From positions 868,001 to 932,000 of the forward strand of contig JAGYXB010002070.1 in NCBI GenBank assembly GCA_022495005.1: DNA of 64,000 nucleotides, given 5' to 3'. Positions 1 through 11,016 of the stretch are shown piece by piece. Each line of letters opens with the position of its first letter. Within the stretch, counting starts at the first letter, position 1. The DNA comes from Rhyacophila brunnea (lineage: Eukaryota; Arthropoda; Insecta; Trichoptera; Rhyacophilidae). Both the position numbers and the translations under genes were made by a program. A model generated the notes under the pieces. That model had not been told where the DNA came from. It saw only the letters and a list, made by a program, of their open reading frames with translations, and ran no database searches.

Positions 1-1265
1 ACTTTTCCAGGACCTCCGGTGTCGGTGGTCCCCGGCAGCTGCCAGTAGACGGGGTGGCTGCAGCATCGTAGGAACGTCCGTTCTGTGAGAACCCACGTTC
101 GTGGCATTTTCGGGTTTCGTTGCACTGATTTCTCGTCATGGGCATTAACATCGTTTTAACTTTTGAAGGCCTGCATTTATTTATTTTTTTAAACACTGCG
201 TATGAGGTTGAACACCCCTGGTTTTGATTTTTATCTTGTTGAGTTTACGCGCGCATTTGTTGTTACTGGGTTTGTCTCGTAATTTTCACTTTGTTTTAAC
301 GGTAGCGTGGGCGAAATATATTTTTGTTTAGGGTTTTTTTTTTAATAGGGCGCCAGAGAATTTATTTTTATTTTTAAAATTCACAAAACTATAGGTTTGA
401 TGTCACACACTTGAGTTTCTCAGGGCCGTGGTTCCCGAAGTCGCATTGACTTCGTTCGCCTCACGCATGGGCGACAGTATGATACCGAGAGTGGGTGAGA
501 ACTCACATGGAAGATAGATCCGAGTATGCTTTGTGTGACGTCAGGACATAGGACATTAAAACCATCAGATTTAAAATTTGCGCAGGACAACATTTATTTA
601 CTTAATTATTACAACATAGATACTTTTTAATTAGCTAAAAGCACTATTGGGAGCACGTGTTTGAACACATTGGCCAAACGGGCGCGAAAATTTTTATCGG
701 ACGCGACACATGGTTTGCTTTGATTCGCGCTTTAAGGGCTATATGGATTATTATTCACACGACAACGATAAGGGGTGTCGATTTTTCTAAGATATGATAA
801 CTTTTGATCGATTATTTTTAACGCGAGGATCCTAACTGAAACACGTGTTAAAGGTATCCGCCCCTCCGAGGACGGCGGGGAAATGTTTTTGCCAGCTTCA
901 CTGCCAGATCGGAACTGACCCTGACTTTCAAAAAATATCGAAAAAAAATTAACGGCGAGGGGTACTCGATATCCCAGGGGTGCGGGCGGGTTGTTTGTCA
1001 CAGCTTACTGTAAATTTTTGGGCGCGCATCGGCCGGAGAGGCTTTTCTTAGAAGTTATCGGTCGAGCCGGGACACTATCCCGCACGGCAGAAGAACCAAA
1101 CTTTCGGTCGAGGTCCTCCTGACTTTGATTAAATTGCGGATTTGGAATTTGAAACTGTCGTGCCGGGTTCTTTTCTTTTTTGTCTGGTAACAACAGTAAG
1201 TGAATTTTTATGTCAGACACATAAAATAAGTATATCGGTATAAGTGTCAGATGTAAACGTACCAT
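1..1265 (-). other. GC-richer left edge, possible LTR-retroelement 5' end
   Basis: This stretch is visibly richer in C, G and CpG than the rest of the window and shares no repeat with it. Read on the minus strand, TGGCGCCC occurs near 347-355, the start of a common tRNA-Lys primer-binding site, followed by about 300 bases of leader towards the left edge. This could be the LTR and leader of an LTR retroelement whose gag would start beyond the window. Only eight bases match, no second LTR is in the window, and the open frames inside (732-1001, 1005-1265) resemble nothing known. A host promoter or CpG-rich spacer is equally possible. Confidence 0.25.
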
Positions 1266-2010
1266 TACTTGTTTTTATGATAAATTAATTGTGTGCAATT
1301 TGGCGGAAAAATATAATATACAGTTGCTTACCATTCGGTTATCCAATGAGCTGGGGTTTGTTTACTCTTCTGCCGACATCCTACAGTTTTATTTTTTATC
1401 TTGCCCATCTCGCGTAAGGCTATCTGATATTATAAAAGTCACACAGTACAACAGTGTTTAAATCTAATATGTTAATTGCACCGGTTTAATTAAAAACTCT
1501 AACGAAATTAACATTTTAATGATTTACAGATTTTCCTATGTTATATCAACTTAATAGCAATTTTAATGAGACAAGATACATATTACGATATATCCAAAAT
1601 ACACATCATCAGATAATATGTGAAATATTTTGATAAGCAAAAAAATAAGAATAATACAAAAATAACATAACATAATCAGCTAGTCTTTTCATAATTATTT
1701 TAGATGAATGTTGCATGCCGTTTGACGCGTGGAAGTATGTAATTATTCCATCTGTACAGTAAGCTATTTTTAACTTTAAATTTGTAACTCTTTAAAACGT
1801 ATCTACCATTAGATTGATATTATTTTGACAGCCCTGTATTGGATCGGCCGGCATCAGCTAACGTCGCATACATGTTATGTTTGAAGGTAATAATAATAAT
1901 AATAATGATTATTCATTCGACCGAGAATTGTAATTACTAATTATTGCGTTTCTTAAAATAAATACCCGATGGTTAGAGGTTTTTGAGGTTAGACTGAATT
2001 AAAATGACGT
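1266..2010. other. Spacer with AAT microsatellite
   Basis: No gene is recognised here. The stretch is AT-rich and holds a short TAA/AAT run around 1887-1906. Confidence 0.5.
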
Positions 2011-2013
2011 CCT

Positions 2014-2370
2014 TTAAACGCTGAGATTACTCTCTGAATGTACTATGAATGACCTTGTGCTGTTCGGCCTACTCTTAAGGATGGATTCTGTTTTATGCGG
2101 AGCAAAAGTGAGTTTGTTAGTAAAACCCCAGATCACAATGGTTTCCAAAGCCTCGTTAGCAGCTAGCTCAAGACCATTACGGCTGTTCGCACTCACAAGG
2201 AGAAGCGCAGCATCCGCATAGGCAATAATACTGCAGTCGTTTGGGAGCGGGATCGACAGAAGGTCATCAAAAAGGATATTCCATAGGAGTCCAAGAACTG
2301 ATCCCTGGGGACACCCCCTTGTGGATTTTCTAGGTATCAAAATAGACATTATCAAATAAAACTCACTCAC
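2014..2370 (-). pseudogene. R1-type LINE reverse transcriptase fragment
   Basis: About 118 aa of the RT palm domain on the minus strand. It carries the R1-style block TRGCPQGSVLG, then LWNILFDDLL, an active-site box reading YADA, and WGFTNKLTFAPHKTE. Functional elements read YADD at that box, so the second catalytic Asp is lost, and one residue is missing after SVLG. The rest of the RT, the endonuclease and ORF1 are absent. The clade call rests on the RGCPQGSVLGP-LWN and NKLxFAPxK motifs typical of R1-clade elements. This is a dead fragment in the 3' part of the left-hand ZNF gene. Confidence 0.8.
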
Positions 2371-2929
2371 TCAAGTTTAGATACTTTCAATATAACTGTT
2401 TATAATAAATATACCATTTACTTCTCACGCAGATCTTTTAAGGTTCAGCTACATTATGATCACGTTATGTGCTGTCACAATAAGCTGCCGCTACGGGAAA
2501 AAAGACGTATATGAGTTCGTTTTTCTTGGTACTAATTTAAAATGTTATCAGACTGACTCTCCCATCCCTAAGAACATTTTGAACTTTTAAACGAACATTG
2601 TTAGTTAGCGAAATCTGCCGAAATCACCAGAACAATAATGAGGTCACCTCACGCGTGTCGTTCTTTGTGTTTAATGGTTTTCTCTGTAGATTTTCAATTA
2701 AATTAGTATCCATGTCTGCTGTGTACGTCTATTTGAAATAGAGTTGGCACTCTCCATACTGTAAAATTTTTGAGATAGGGATCATTCAAAATATTTTGCG
2801 GAATGACGAAACCATAAAAAAAATTGTCAATAAATATCATTAATTTTCACTGCAGTCATTGCTTAGTGTGTTGAAAGATTGAACTATGACGTTACCAACA
2901 TTGTTGAAGTTTCACAGAATATTGTTTAC
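2371..2929. other. AT-rich intron or spacer
   Basis: No coding or repeat signal could be supported here. If the gene model for 2930-3082 is right, this is intron sequence of that minus-strand gene. Confidence 0.4.
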
Positions 2930-3082
2930 CTGATTTGTTGATCCACTGTTCACATAAGAGCAGCCAGGTTGTGGGTTGTCGAATTTGCTTTGGCGTATTT
3001 TCTCTTCAACATACTCGTCGCTGAACTCAATTCCTTGAGGATTAGTCTCTGATCTTATGTATTGAAGGTCTAATGAACGGTT
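2930..3082 (-). CDS. Cassette exon (51 aa) of leftward ZNF gene
   Basis: An open, phase-0 exon of exactly 153 nt, flanked on the minus strand by an acceptor (tgtttcag) and a donor (gtaaac). It encodes an acidic 51-aa segment, starting NRSLDLQYIR and ending in PQPGCSY, then GSTNQ. The same length, phases and C-terminal motif recur at 16500-16652 (+) and 60401-60553 (-), and in trimmed form at 63448-63546 (-), each time in a ZNF gene. No domain is recognised; it is a linker between an N-terminal VKRE/IKRE exon and a finger-array exon. The upstream partner is most likely the first exon at 10894-11016. The finger exon should lie beyond the left edge. Function of the segment is unknown. Confidence 0.7.
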
Positions 3083-3207
3083 CTGAAACATCAATATACG
3101 ATTATATTGCAAAATAAAAATAAATCTATAATTAACTATTTCTTTTATTCAACGAATAATTCACAAGATTTAAGAATGTACCACTCTGATTATTGAACAT
3201 ACATAAT

Positions 3208-3694
3208 TTTGAAAAACACTTTCTGAGAGAATATATTATAACCAATAGAAAAAATCTTTTCGATAAAAGTAAGCCACTCCGGCAGGGAATCAAACCCTGC
3301 ATCTCCTGGGTTTACGCCCCGTCCATCGCATTTACCTCTATGCTACGCAGTGACATACTGACTGCGACAAATTTTAACTATTGGCCTTTTTAATGCATAG
3401 TCATCAGCGTTCTTCTAAATCAAGCTACTTTGGCAATCGGTTGTTGTTTTTATTAATCAAAGTAGATACATATTTCTTCAATTACTAACCGATGTCGTGA
3501 TGAGTATGTTTTAAAAAGACCAATAGTTAAAATTTGTCGCAATTAGTATGTCACTGCGTAGCATAGAGGTAAATGCGACGGACGGGGCGTAAATCCAGGA
3601 GAGCAGGGTTCGATCCCTGCTGGGGTGGCTTACTTTTTTCAAAAAGATTTTTTCTATTGGTTATATTATATTTTCTCAGAAAGTGTTTTTTAAA
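3208..3694. repeat. Foldback element with a tRNA-like motif in each arm
   Basis: Two inverted arms of about 185 bp (3208-3395 and 3508-3694) surround a loop of about 110 bp. Outer ends read AAACACTTTCTGAGA and its complement. Each arm holds a tRNA-like block. In the right arm a box A-like TAGCATAGAGG (about 3557) is followed by a box B-like GGTTCGATCCC (about 3608); the left arm has the same block inverted. The arms differ at scattered positions, so this is not an assembly mirror. It is probably a MITE or an inverted SINE dimer. No target duplication was identified. The right end abuts the PIF/Harbinger terminus at 3696. Confidence 0.65.
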
Positions 3695-3913
3695 AGCCTC
3701 CCCCAAACCAAAGCGAATATTCGCGGCGAATATTCGCAGCGAATTATTCGCCAATCAAGCTCGTATTGGCTTACGGGACAGAGCACGCTTGCGCGACCGC
3801 CTTGAGTCTTGAGTGCGAATTTGCAGCGAATATTCGCTGCGATTTTCGGGAACTCTGTCGACAGCGAATTTATTCGCGGCGGACAATTTCGCCAAGGGAA
3901 TTAGTAAAATCAA

Positions 3914-4052
3914 AATGGCGAAGACATTGAGCAGCTGATCGAGTTGGTCCGGAAATATCCAATCCTTTATAATTTCTCTGACAGTGACTACAAAACATGA
4001 GAAAGAAAGATAAGATATGGGATGAAATTGGCAGGGAAATTGTTGAAAATGG
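3914..4052 (+). pseudogene. MADF-domain remnant of PIF/Harbinger copy 1
   Basis: Conceptual reading across two one-base losses gives DIEQLIELVRKYPILYN, then FSDSDYKN, then KDKIWDEIGREIVEN. This is the N-terminal half of a MADF (Myb/SANT-like) DNA-binding domain: LIxLVRxYPxLY followed by the W-x-E-I helix. One base is missing after the ATG and one at the run of A's before CATGAG. MADF proteins accompany PIF/Harbinger transposases, where they help recognise element ends. The remnant lies just inside the left terminus, in the same relative position as the intact MADF gene of copy 2. Confidence 0.7.
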
Positions 4053-4079
4053 TATGAAGGTCGTCATAATAATATCTTT

Positions 4080-7060
4080 TATCTTTGTCTAACCAAAGTA
4101 TGTAAAGTTTTTTGACAGGATGAATACGCTATTATAAATAAATAACTTTAATCTAAGGTCCCGATATTTAAAAAAATACATATTATTAATTTGCGTCATG
4201 CACAGCCTTTAATAACAGAAACTTTATAACTTTGATTGTTAGTGCACTGACAGTTCTAACATGGTTCTAACTTATTGCGATCGTTTGACGTTTTGGTTTC
4301 GACTTTCGAGCAGTCATATCAATAATGTTATAATTAGGTATCATTCATAGATAAGATACGTATCATTTACAATACCTACTTCAATCATATTCGGTATCGG
4401 TCACGTAAATACCCATTTTATATTCGTTGATAATATTTTTTTATGTTAGATAGGTAGTCTAAGATTATTTTTTTGCATCTAACATTATGCAGCATAGCAT
4501 TTCTATTGTAGCTAAAGATATAATATACATATAGGTAGATAATTAGGTACTCCATGTCGTCATTGTGGTATTTTGTAAGGTTTTAGACCAAAAACCTTAC
4601 ATACTACTTACTATCGGGTTATTTACAGTAGGACATAGGTACCTAGGTTGTTTGTTTTTTGATCTCAAGAGACCTCAATCACAAAAACGATATTATGTAC
4701 CTATATACCTACTAGATATATATTTCCTTCATTATGTATAGGTATATTGAGCTAATAAACTGGTTTTGCCCAGTGCCGACCGCGAACCAAGATAATATCT
4801 ACATGTTCCATGTACCTACCTAACATAACCAATGTTTTCTGTTTCACATTAATTTGTATACCTACCTACAAACATTTTAAACTTAATTGAGATGTTCTTA
4901 AACTTCTGTTCATGTAATATTATGTAGGTAGGTATATCTTGGTCTGCATTAGGCAATAAGATTAATAATTTTATGTGCATGTAAATATAAAGGTCAGGTA
5001 CCTCCTCTAAGTACATAATATTATATTATCATCATGGATACCTACCTGAATGATGTTGGAGATATACTAATGCTTTGTGATGAATTTAATTTTAGCAAAG
5101 ATCTTCAACCTTTCAACGTAGGTACAAAGCACCAGAAGAAATTAAAAATGAAATCCCCGGCATTAACAGGAATAAAATAATATTTCATCATCAACATCAG
5201 TCGGGGTCATTCCACTGCTAGATGAAAGCCTCTTCTAGCTCCTTCTACTATTTTCGGTCTCTAGTTCTTCGCTGCTACATACTTTTATTGTACTTCACGT
5301 GAACAAAGAGATCAACTAAGTGAAGTGTCAATCAACAAAAGTGGCATTTGTGCACAATGTTAATGAATTTTCCAAAACATTAAGTGTGATAATATAATAT
5401 ACAAGGATGAATAAGGCGTGGGCGAGGGCCAAGGTCCATTTTATGATTCCTCTATTGATGTACCTATTTTTATTAAGAAAAATGTTTGCCGTAGAATGGG
5501 GTGAATACTGAATAGACCCTTTTTAAAATTTCTATTTTTCTGCTACACATTATTCGGACAAATATGAATGACTTAAAACCTGTTTCTATGGACATAATCA
5601 TACTTTAAAATATTTTTCAACTACCATTTATTATCAAACAGCCAATTTTGTGTGATGTCTCTTTCTATCCAGCGTTGGGGTGATTATAGACATGGCGGGT
5701 GGATAGAATCGAATAATGGTAATTTCCTAATGTTAAAAATGTAATTAAGTACCTACTGTACATTACAAATTTATGTAGGTACATTTAAGTATGTAAATCA
5801 AAATCAAAAATATAAATTTAAATGTTATACAACACAGTATCATGTAAGTATTTAAAAAAACATATACTTACATAAACATCTATTTATCCAAGAATTATTT
5901 GATACTTGAATCTGTATTTTATATACCATATTAGATGGATGTATGTGGTGTATTTTGTAAAATATTTGGTATGTATTTATTATTTAACTAAGCGTATTTA
6001 ATTTGCTACGTGACCTGTAGCTCTTTTATAATCACAAATTATTGTTGAATGTTCCGAAAATGAGTTTATGTGCCGAAACAGCTGTCAAGGTAAATGACTC
6101 AGTTAAAGTAGAATTAACAAAAATAACTATATTTCAAAACCATTATAATCCATCTACCATATAAACACCATTTCAAGTAATAAAGAAATAAAAAGTCACC
6201 TAATTAAATAATATTATACTAGAAAAAATATACTATCTATATACCCACTTAATTTTCATTTAAAGTTGTAAAACGCCCGGTTACTAAATAGAGGAAGGAC
6301 AGAGTCTTCTGGCACGACCGAATCACATTGGAACGGTGTTATTGTCATTTGAAAGTAACAATACTGACACCTAAATGAGTCGCCTGCACTGCCAGAATCA
6401 TCTGAACCCTGTCTACCTATCTATATACAATTTTTTGTTATTTTTTTTTCATATTTGTCCATTTTATTACAATATCGTGTAACTTTTAAAGCTCATTGTA
6501 ATTCTAATAATTATATAAATATTTTTCTTGTATTCTGTGAAAAAATGATTATTAAAACTTTCTTAACCTAAACCAAGTATTTTTTATTGAATGATCCTGC
6601 AAAAATATTCAAGTACAGTTAAGTGACATATTTTGTTTCGGTGTATAAGCCATAAATAAATATACATAAATTATATTTAATATATACATGTATACTGTAT
6701 GTATAGCCACGGTTGGTCTTGCACTTGTTGCTGTAGCTATGCGATCTGGTGTGGTCCATTATCCAAAAACACTCAATCACATCCCTGGTCAAACAGCGGG
6801 CAGCCGTGTAGTGAGTCTGGCTGGCCTATGGTGGCACTAGAATGATTTCAATATACACAGTCTGTTAATTTGAATATGTTTTCGGCTGAAAGTTGTAAAA
6901 ATATTAGAAATCAGGATTTAAATAATTAAAAAACTGTTTCATTAAATATCATATTCATACCTATGCAAAATTTTGATTCCTTTGAAGTACCTGTACAAAA
7001 TACGGATGAATATAAACCAAACAAAAATATTTGTTACTGGTACTGCCATAGTAAAGTAAA
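4080..7060. other. AT-rich interior of PIF/Harbinger copy 1
   Basis: Almost 3 kb with no convincing coding region and dense short TACCTACC and GTAGGTA runs. At 5185-5285 there is a LINE 3'-tail fragment (CATCAACATCAG, then CCACTGCTAGATGAAAGCCTC) of a kind common in Lepidoptera; a second copy is at 16340-16430. Whether all of this belonged to the original element or arrived later cannot be told here. Confidence 0.45.
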
Positions 7061-7062
7061 GT

Positions 7063-7450
7063 TTAACATACTTCCCTAATAAAACAAAATTCCCAATTCT
7101 TGTCGTTCTGTAGATGTTTCATTTCAGTTTTTACCAACGATCCACTAAATATGAATTGGTCATAAACACTCAAAGGAAATCTGGCACTCACTGCCAGAAT
7201 GTCCATGTCAGACATGTCAGATACCTGCATAAAAATAAATGTCATGTTATGATATTATACGTAATGAATATGAATGTATCAGAAACAACATAGATTTTAT
7301 TACGAATTTCACATTTACAGAAAATTTTCTGCGCTCATTTTTGAAAGTCTCCAAGTATGACGGGTATATTCGCACATGGGTGCAGTTAATGCACCCAATG
7401 ATTTTCGGGAAACCTGCCCTTTCTTGAAGTCTGAAATTAAAAAATATTTT
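7063..7450 (-). pseudogene. HARBI1-like transposase remnant (copy 1)
   Basis: Two minus-strand frames join across a frameshift. The first reads RAGFPKIIGCINCTHVRI and then FKNERRKFSVNVKFV. The second reads MDILAVSARFPLSVYDQ, then IFSGSLVKTEM. These match the DDE catalytic core of PIF/Harbinger transposases, where the consensus is IGxIDCTHxxI and DVxARxPGSxHDSxIF. The first catalytic Asp is Asn here (CINCTH), HDS is YDQ, and the C-terminal Asp and Glu regions are missing. A splice acceptor (ttaatttcag) precedes the first block near 7440. The protein cannot be active. Confidence 0.75.
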
Positions 7451-8409
7451 TACCGACACAAAATAATATTCCCGTTAAATTCTTATTGAGTAGGTAATTT
7501 ACTTGTTGTGTCTATGCGCAGTTACTCTAGTTACATGACATGTACATTGTAATATTGTATAAATTGATCAGAGGGTATCAACACAACACTAAAGACTGTC
7601 AGCGCTGTATGGCGACTGTATGTAAGTATTACTAAGCACTGCTATTATAGCATCGGACACGTTTCCTATGCATCTGCTTACTGATGCCTGGCTCATTGCG
7701 CAGAAGACTTGGCCTACCCGTTTTTGGTACGCTCCCTCTGCGTAGAAACGCAAAATAGTCAAAACCTACAATTCAAATAACGGAGACATGTTATTTCAAT
7801 AGCATATTACCTTCAAATCCTGTTAACCCTTCATGGTAAATGCTTATTTATAATATGTGCAGTTATGAAACTGAGTAAATCTATCTTACCTATGAGCCAT
7901 GGCAATCTTGCCCTGTCATAAAGTAAGGTTATATTAAATGTCGATGTAATTTGTCGCACGCCATCTCATTATATCTTCAGCGTGTAATAAGCATTCAGAA
8001 GACGTGTACATTTTGTCAACACACAACTGTCACTTTGACATTCGTATATGTATTTAGTCTATGGCTGCATCCAATGCTGCCACCTTGTTTCAGATAATTA
8101 AAATACACTTTACGCAAAGTGGGTAAAAGTTGTAGCAATTCTGAAAGCGCTATAGTGTACGTGTATTTTTTATATTTAATTCATAAAAATTATAGAATAA
8201 TTGGCGTAAAATATTAATAATATTTACAATTTTAAATCTGGCGCGTAAATAAAATTATTTAGTCTATGGCTGCGTCGCTGACGCTTTGGTGTGGGGCCAA
8301 ACGCGAAATTCGCATCAAATCCAAGCGGTAGCGACAGCGATAGCGAGGGCGTTGCGAATTCGCTGCGAATATTCGCTTTGGTTTGGGGGAGGCTAAGTAA
8401 GTAAGTACC

Positions 8410-8831
8410 AGGTAGGCAGTTAAGACCCGGCATAAATAGTGCACATTAAATTTTGTAAGTCATACGTATTTGTTTTGAACTAAGACTACAATTTACAGAT
8501 GATATTGTGTAGTTTTTAAAAATCAATTAATCCCTGCCACCAAACCGTTATAGTTTTAGTATATTTTGGGGATACGACAAAATTATGAACATTTATTCAT
8601 TTATACTTATTTGTTAGCGTTAGATTAAGAATACATAATATTAATTCACATTATGTTGGTTCATTTTTTTAAATTCATTAAGCCCTGTCTAACCAAATTA
8701 TAATAGATCAAAAATATTGTTTTATCTATAAAATACATCTGAAAACTGTTGTCTTATTTCAATGAAAACAAGTAAGTATAACTGACAACGTTTAGTGTGC
8801 ACTATTTACGGCGGATCTTAAGAGCCTACCT
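8410..8831. repeat. MITE, AGGTAGGC terminal repeats (copy 1)
   Basis: Inverted ends of about 40 bp: AGGTAGGCAGTTAAGACC continuing to AATAGTGCACA at the left, with the complement at 8791-8831. Internally a motif near AATTAAxCCCTG followed by TATAATAGAT occurs more than once. A second copy at 45443-45920 extends the end outward to CAGTGGCGAAGG, a hAT-like terminus, so this copy is truncated or mutated at its outer ends. Non-coding. Confidence 0.65.
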
Positions 8832-10138
8832 CAACCCTTCGCCAATACTCTGAGCTAACATATTTGGTATAACACTAGTAAGCAGGATCCACTGTAAATG
8901 AATATCGTTACTTATCATCCTGGCATGGTCGTGACCTAAGAACAACTAGACAGCTCGATCGTGTTTATGTGTATACGCGTTATTTCTTGTCTATGGTGAC
9001 TACCGTTTATGGCATATTTTCTTTAAAACTGTTTTATTATTGTTAGTCAGAATTTATGAATATCTGTGTCTATAACAGATAAATATAATCAAATACATAG
9101 CATTACGATTATTCCCGCGGTTAAATGCGTATGGTACTGACTAAATTTCGTCCTGAGCTGAAGACGACTTTAGTTGGCTCTTTTTAATGCAGAGCCGATG
9201 ATGAAACACAGAAAACAATTAATATTCTCTATTATTTAACAATCATAACCTCTAAATCATAATTTCAACGTGAATATACTACAATCAACTTTCGACGAAT
9301 ACGCAGGTGCACTCCAATCTGGGAACCTCGGTTCTAATACATGAGTCTGTTTGGAAAACAAAATAATATTATCAAGTTAATAATAATTTAATACCATTGA
9401 GTAGAAAGGTTCTATGTGCCATAAATCAAAAGTGTGGGAAATTGAGAAAAACATTTTTTTAAACATTTATTCATTTTTGTCAGTAAAATTACATTGCAGC
9501 CCCCACATTTCGCCTCATAGGTAACAATATCTTCTTAAAAATGTAATATGATAAGAAAAGATTAAAATCCATGATTTAAAAAATCTAGAAGTCATTAATC
9601 ACTGCCATCAGCTGTTGATCGATTATAAAATGTTTTCTATACCTACTTCTGGAGCCATAGCCACTTTGCTATTTAACGTATGATGGTACTTGGCACCCAC
9701 TCCACGTAAAATATGGTTTGTTGTATTTTTAGTACTTTGCATCTTTATATTATTTAACGCTATTTAATTGTCTGTATTTAAAATAAAAAAAACATGCTAA
9801 TATATGTACTGGCCTGCATTCCGAATATGACTAATGAGGTTCGAGATCTTTATAATTGATTTTCCGTAACTTGTTCAGAATCAGTCATAGAGTTAGTTTT
9901 AGAGAGATGCATTTTAGGGCTCGAAGCAACAAATAGATACATATGTTATTGGATTACAATTATTTTATTATACCTACGAAGAATATTGTGATGTCTGAAA
10001 TTGAGCACAAACACACATCGCATTTCTGCATGTTGTATTTTCATTATATGGAGGTTCAATTGAGTTAAAACTGCATCAATCGGTTGAAGCGATAAATTAT
10101 AGGTTCATCTTTTCCGATTTGATCTGCCTTCAGAAGAA
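8832..10138. other. Intron of leftward ZNF gene, no gene seen
   Basis: AT-rich sequence without recognisable coding, tRNA-like or repeat boundaries. Confidence 0.4.
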
Positions 10139-10684
10139 TAAAGCCTGATCATAAATTTTTGCACAAGCAACGAGTGGTCCACTTTTCAGCTGTCAAAGTC
10201 AGATCCCAGATTACTTGACATATTGATTCGCCCTTTCTCGTTTCAAATTGAATTATACAAAAATCTCAAATCCTAAGTTTATTAACTTAACTAAACTAAC
10301 TAACTAACTAAACTTAACTAAAGTATATTAACAAATAATAAGTATATTAACTATCAGTGTTAAATAATATACATTCCTGTTTATTCATCAGCTGTCAAAC
10401 TCAGACTAGTCCTTCACACAAAAACCGGTGGTAATATCGATTTCCAAAAAATATGTAGCATTGACCTATGCATTACATTTGAAGAAGGTGTGTTCATTCA
10501 AGTTTATTATTTACCATGTAACAGTAACTCATCTATCCAAATCTAACCATTCCCTGTGTGAATTCGACAGACGCGTCAGTATGAGCTCTATAGAATATTG
10601 CCATGTCATCCATAGACAACAAAGGGATGGGCGGAAAAATAAGACCAGTCGTTGTGAAAGCTTTCTACTTGAGTCAGCAATGGG
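10139..10684. repeat. Intron-1 direct repeat, copy A
   Basis: Matches 12845-13316 in the same orientation over most of its length. Shared blocks include AAAAACCGGTGGTAATATCG, then AACCATTCCCTGTGTGAA and GACCAGTCGTTGTGAA. The copies differ by substitutions and small indels, including a TTAACTAAACTAAC simple-repeat stretch only in A. Copy A lies in intron 1 of the leftward gene and copy B in intron 1 of the rightward gene. CAGCTGTCAAA(C/G)TCAGA occurs twice within the copy. No terminal repeats or target duplication were identified. Confidence 0.7.
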
Positions 10685-10893
10685 CCAGCACATTTCAATA
10701 CCTATATCAACAAATTTTGTATCCATTGGTAACAAACCTATCCAGGCGTTGCTCTATGGGCACATAAACCTTTAATCGCACACTGGTAGTTAGGTTACGA
10801 TATTGAACATGTAAATATATGAGATTTTTGAGTTAATCGGCCAAATCGGTTAAAAAACTAAGGTTGGTAAAAAATATGTTTTAATAATCTAAC

Positions 10894-11016
10894 CTCAAAA
10901 TTGGCGCTGGCACTATCAGGAATCTCTTGCTTCATATACGCCATACCGTTCGCTTCTCGACTAGTCTCCTCTTCAGCATCATCTTCGAATTCATTCACTT
11001 CGCGTTTTATATCCAT
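10894..11016 (-). CDS. First coding exon of leftward ZNF gene
   Basis: Minus-strand ATG at 11016-11014 opens a 41-aa phase-0 exon. It starts MDIKREVNEFEDDAEEE and ends SASANFE, followed by a donor (gttaga). It is paralogous to the first exon of the rightward gene (MDVKREI, ending ATCIFE, 12397-12543): same start, same phase, same FE before the donor. The acidic sequence has a VKRE/IKRE-type motif common at N-termini of insect ZNF proteins and a KQEI motif that can resemble a SUMO site; both readings are inference. The ATG was chosen because of the paralogue match. The downstream exon in this window is probably 2930-3082. Confidence 0.65.

Larger units (their letters stand above)
3696..8393. 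mobile_element. Decayed PIF/Harbinger DNA transposon (copy 1)
   Basis: Inverted termini GCCTCCCCCAAACCAAAG (3696) and its complement (ending 8393) bound about 4.7 kb. Subterminal DNA is full of GCGAATATTCGC palindromes at both ends, likely transposase-binding repeats. The interior has a MADF-like remnant near the left end on plus and a HARBI1-like transposase remnant on minus, the two-gene plan of PIF/Harbinger elements, and the same plan as the element at 34141-37608. Flanks are AAA and TAA, so the 3-bp target duplication is imperfect or eroded. Both genes are broken. The element sits in an intron of the leftward ZNF gene. Confidence 0.7.

Noticed and set aside
3557..3640. Functional tRNA gene in the foldback right arm
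   Set aside because: Box A and box B matches are present, but acceptor-stem pairing and a plausible anticodon arm could not be drawn, and the block is mirrored in the other arm.
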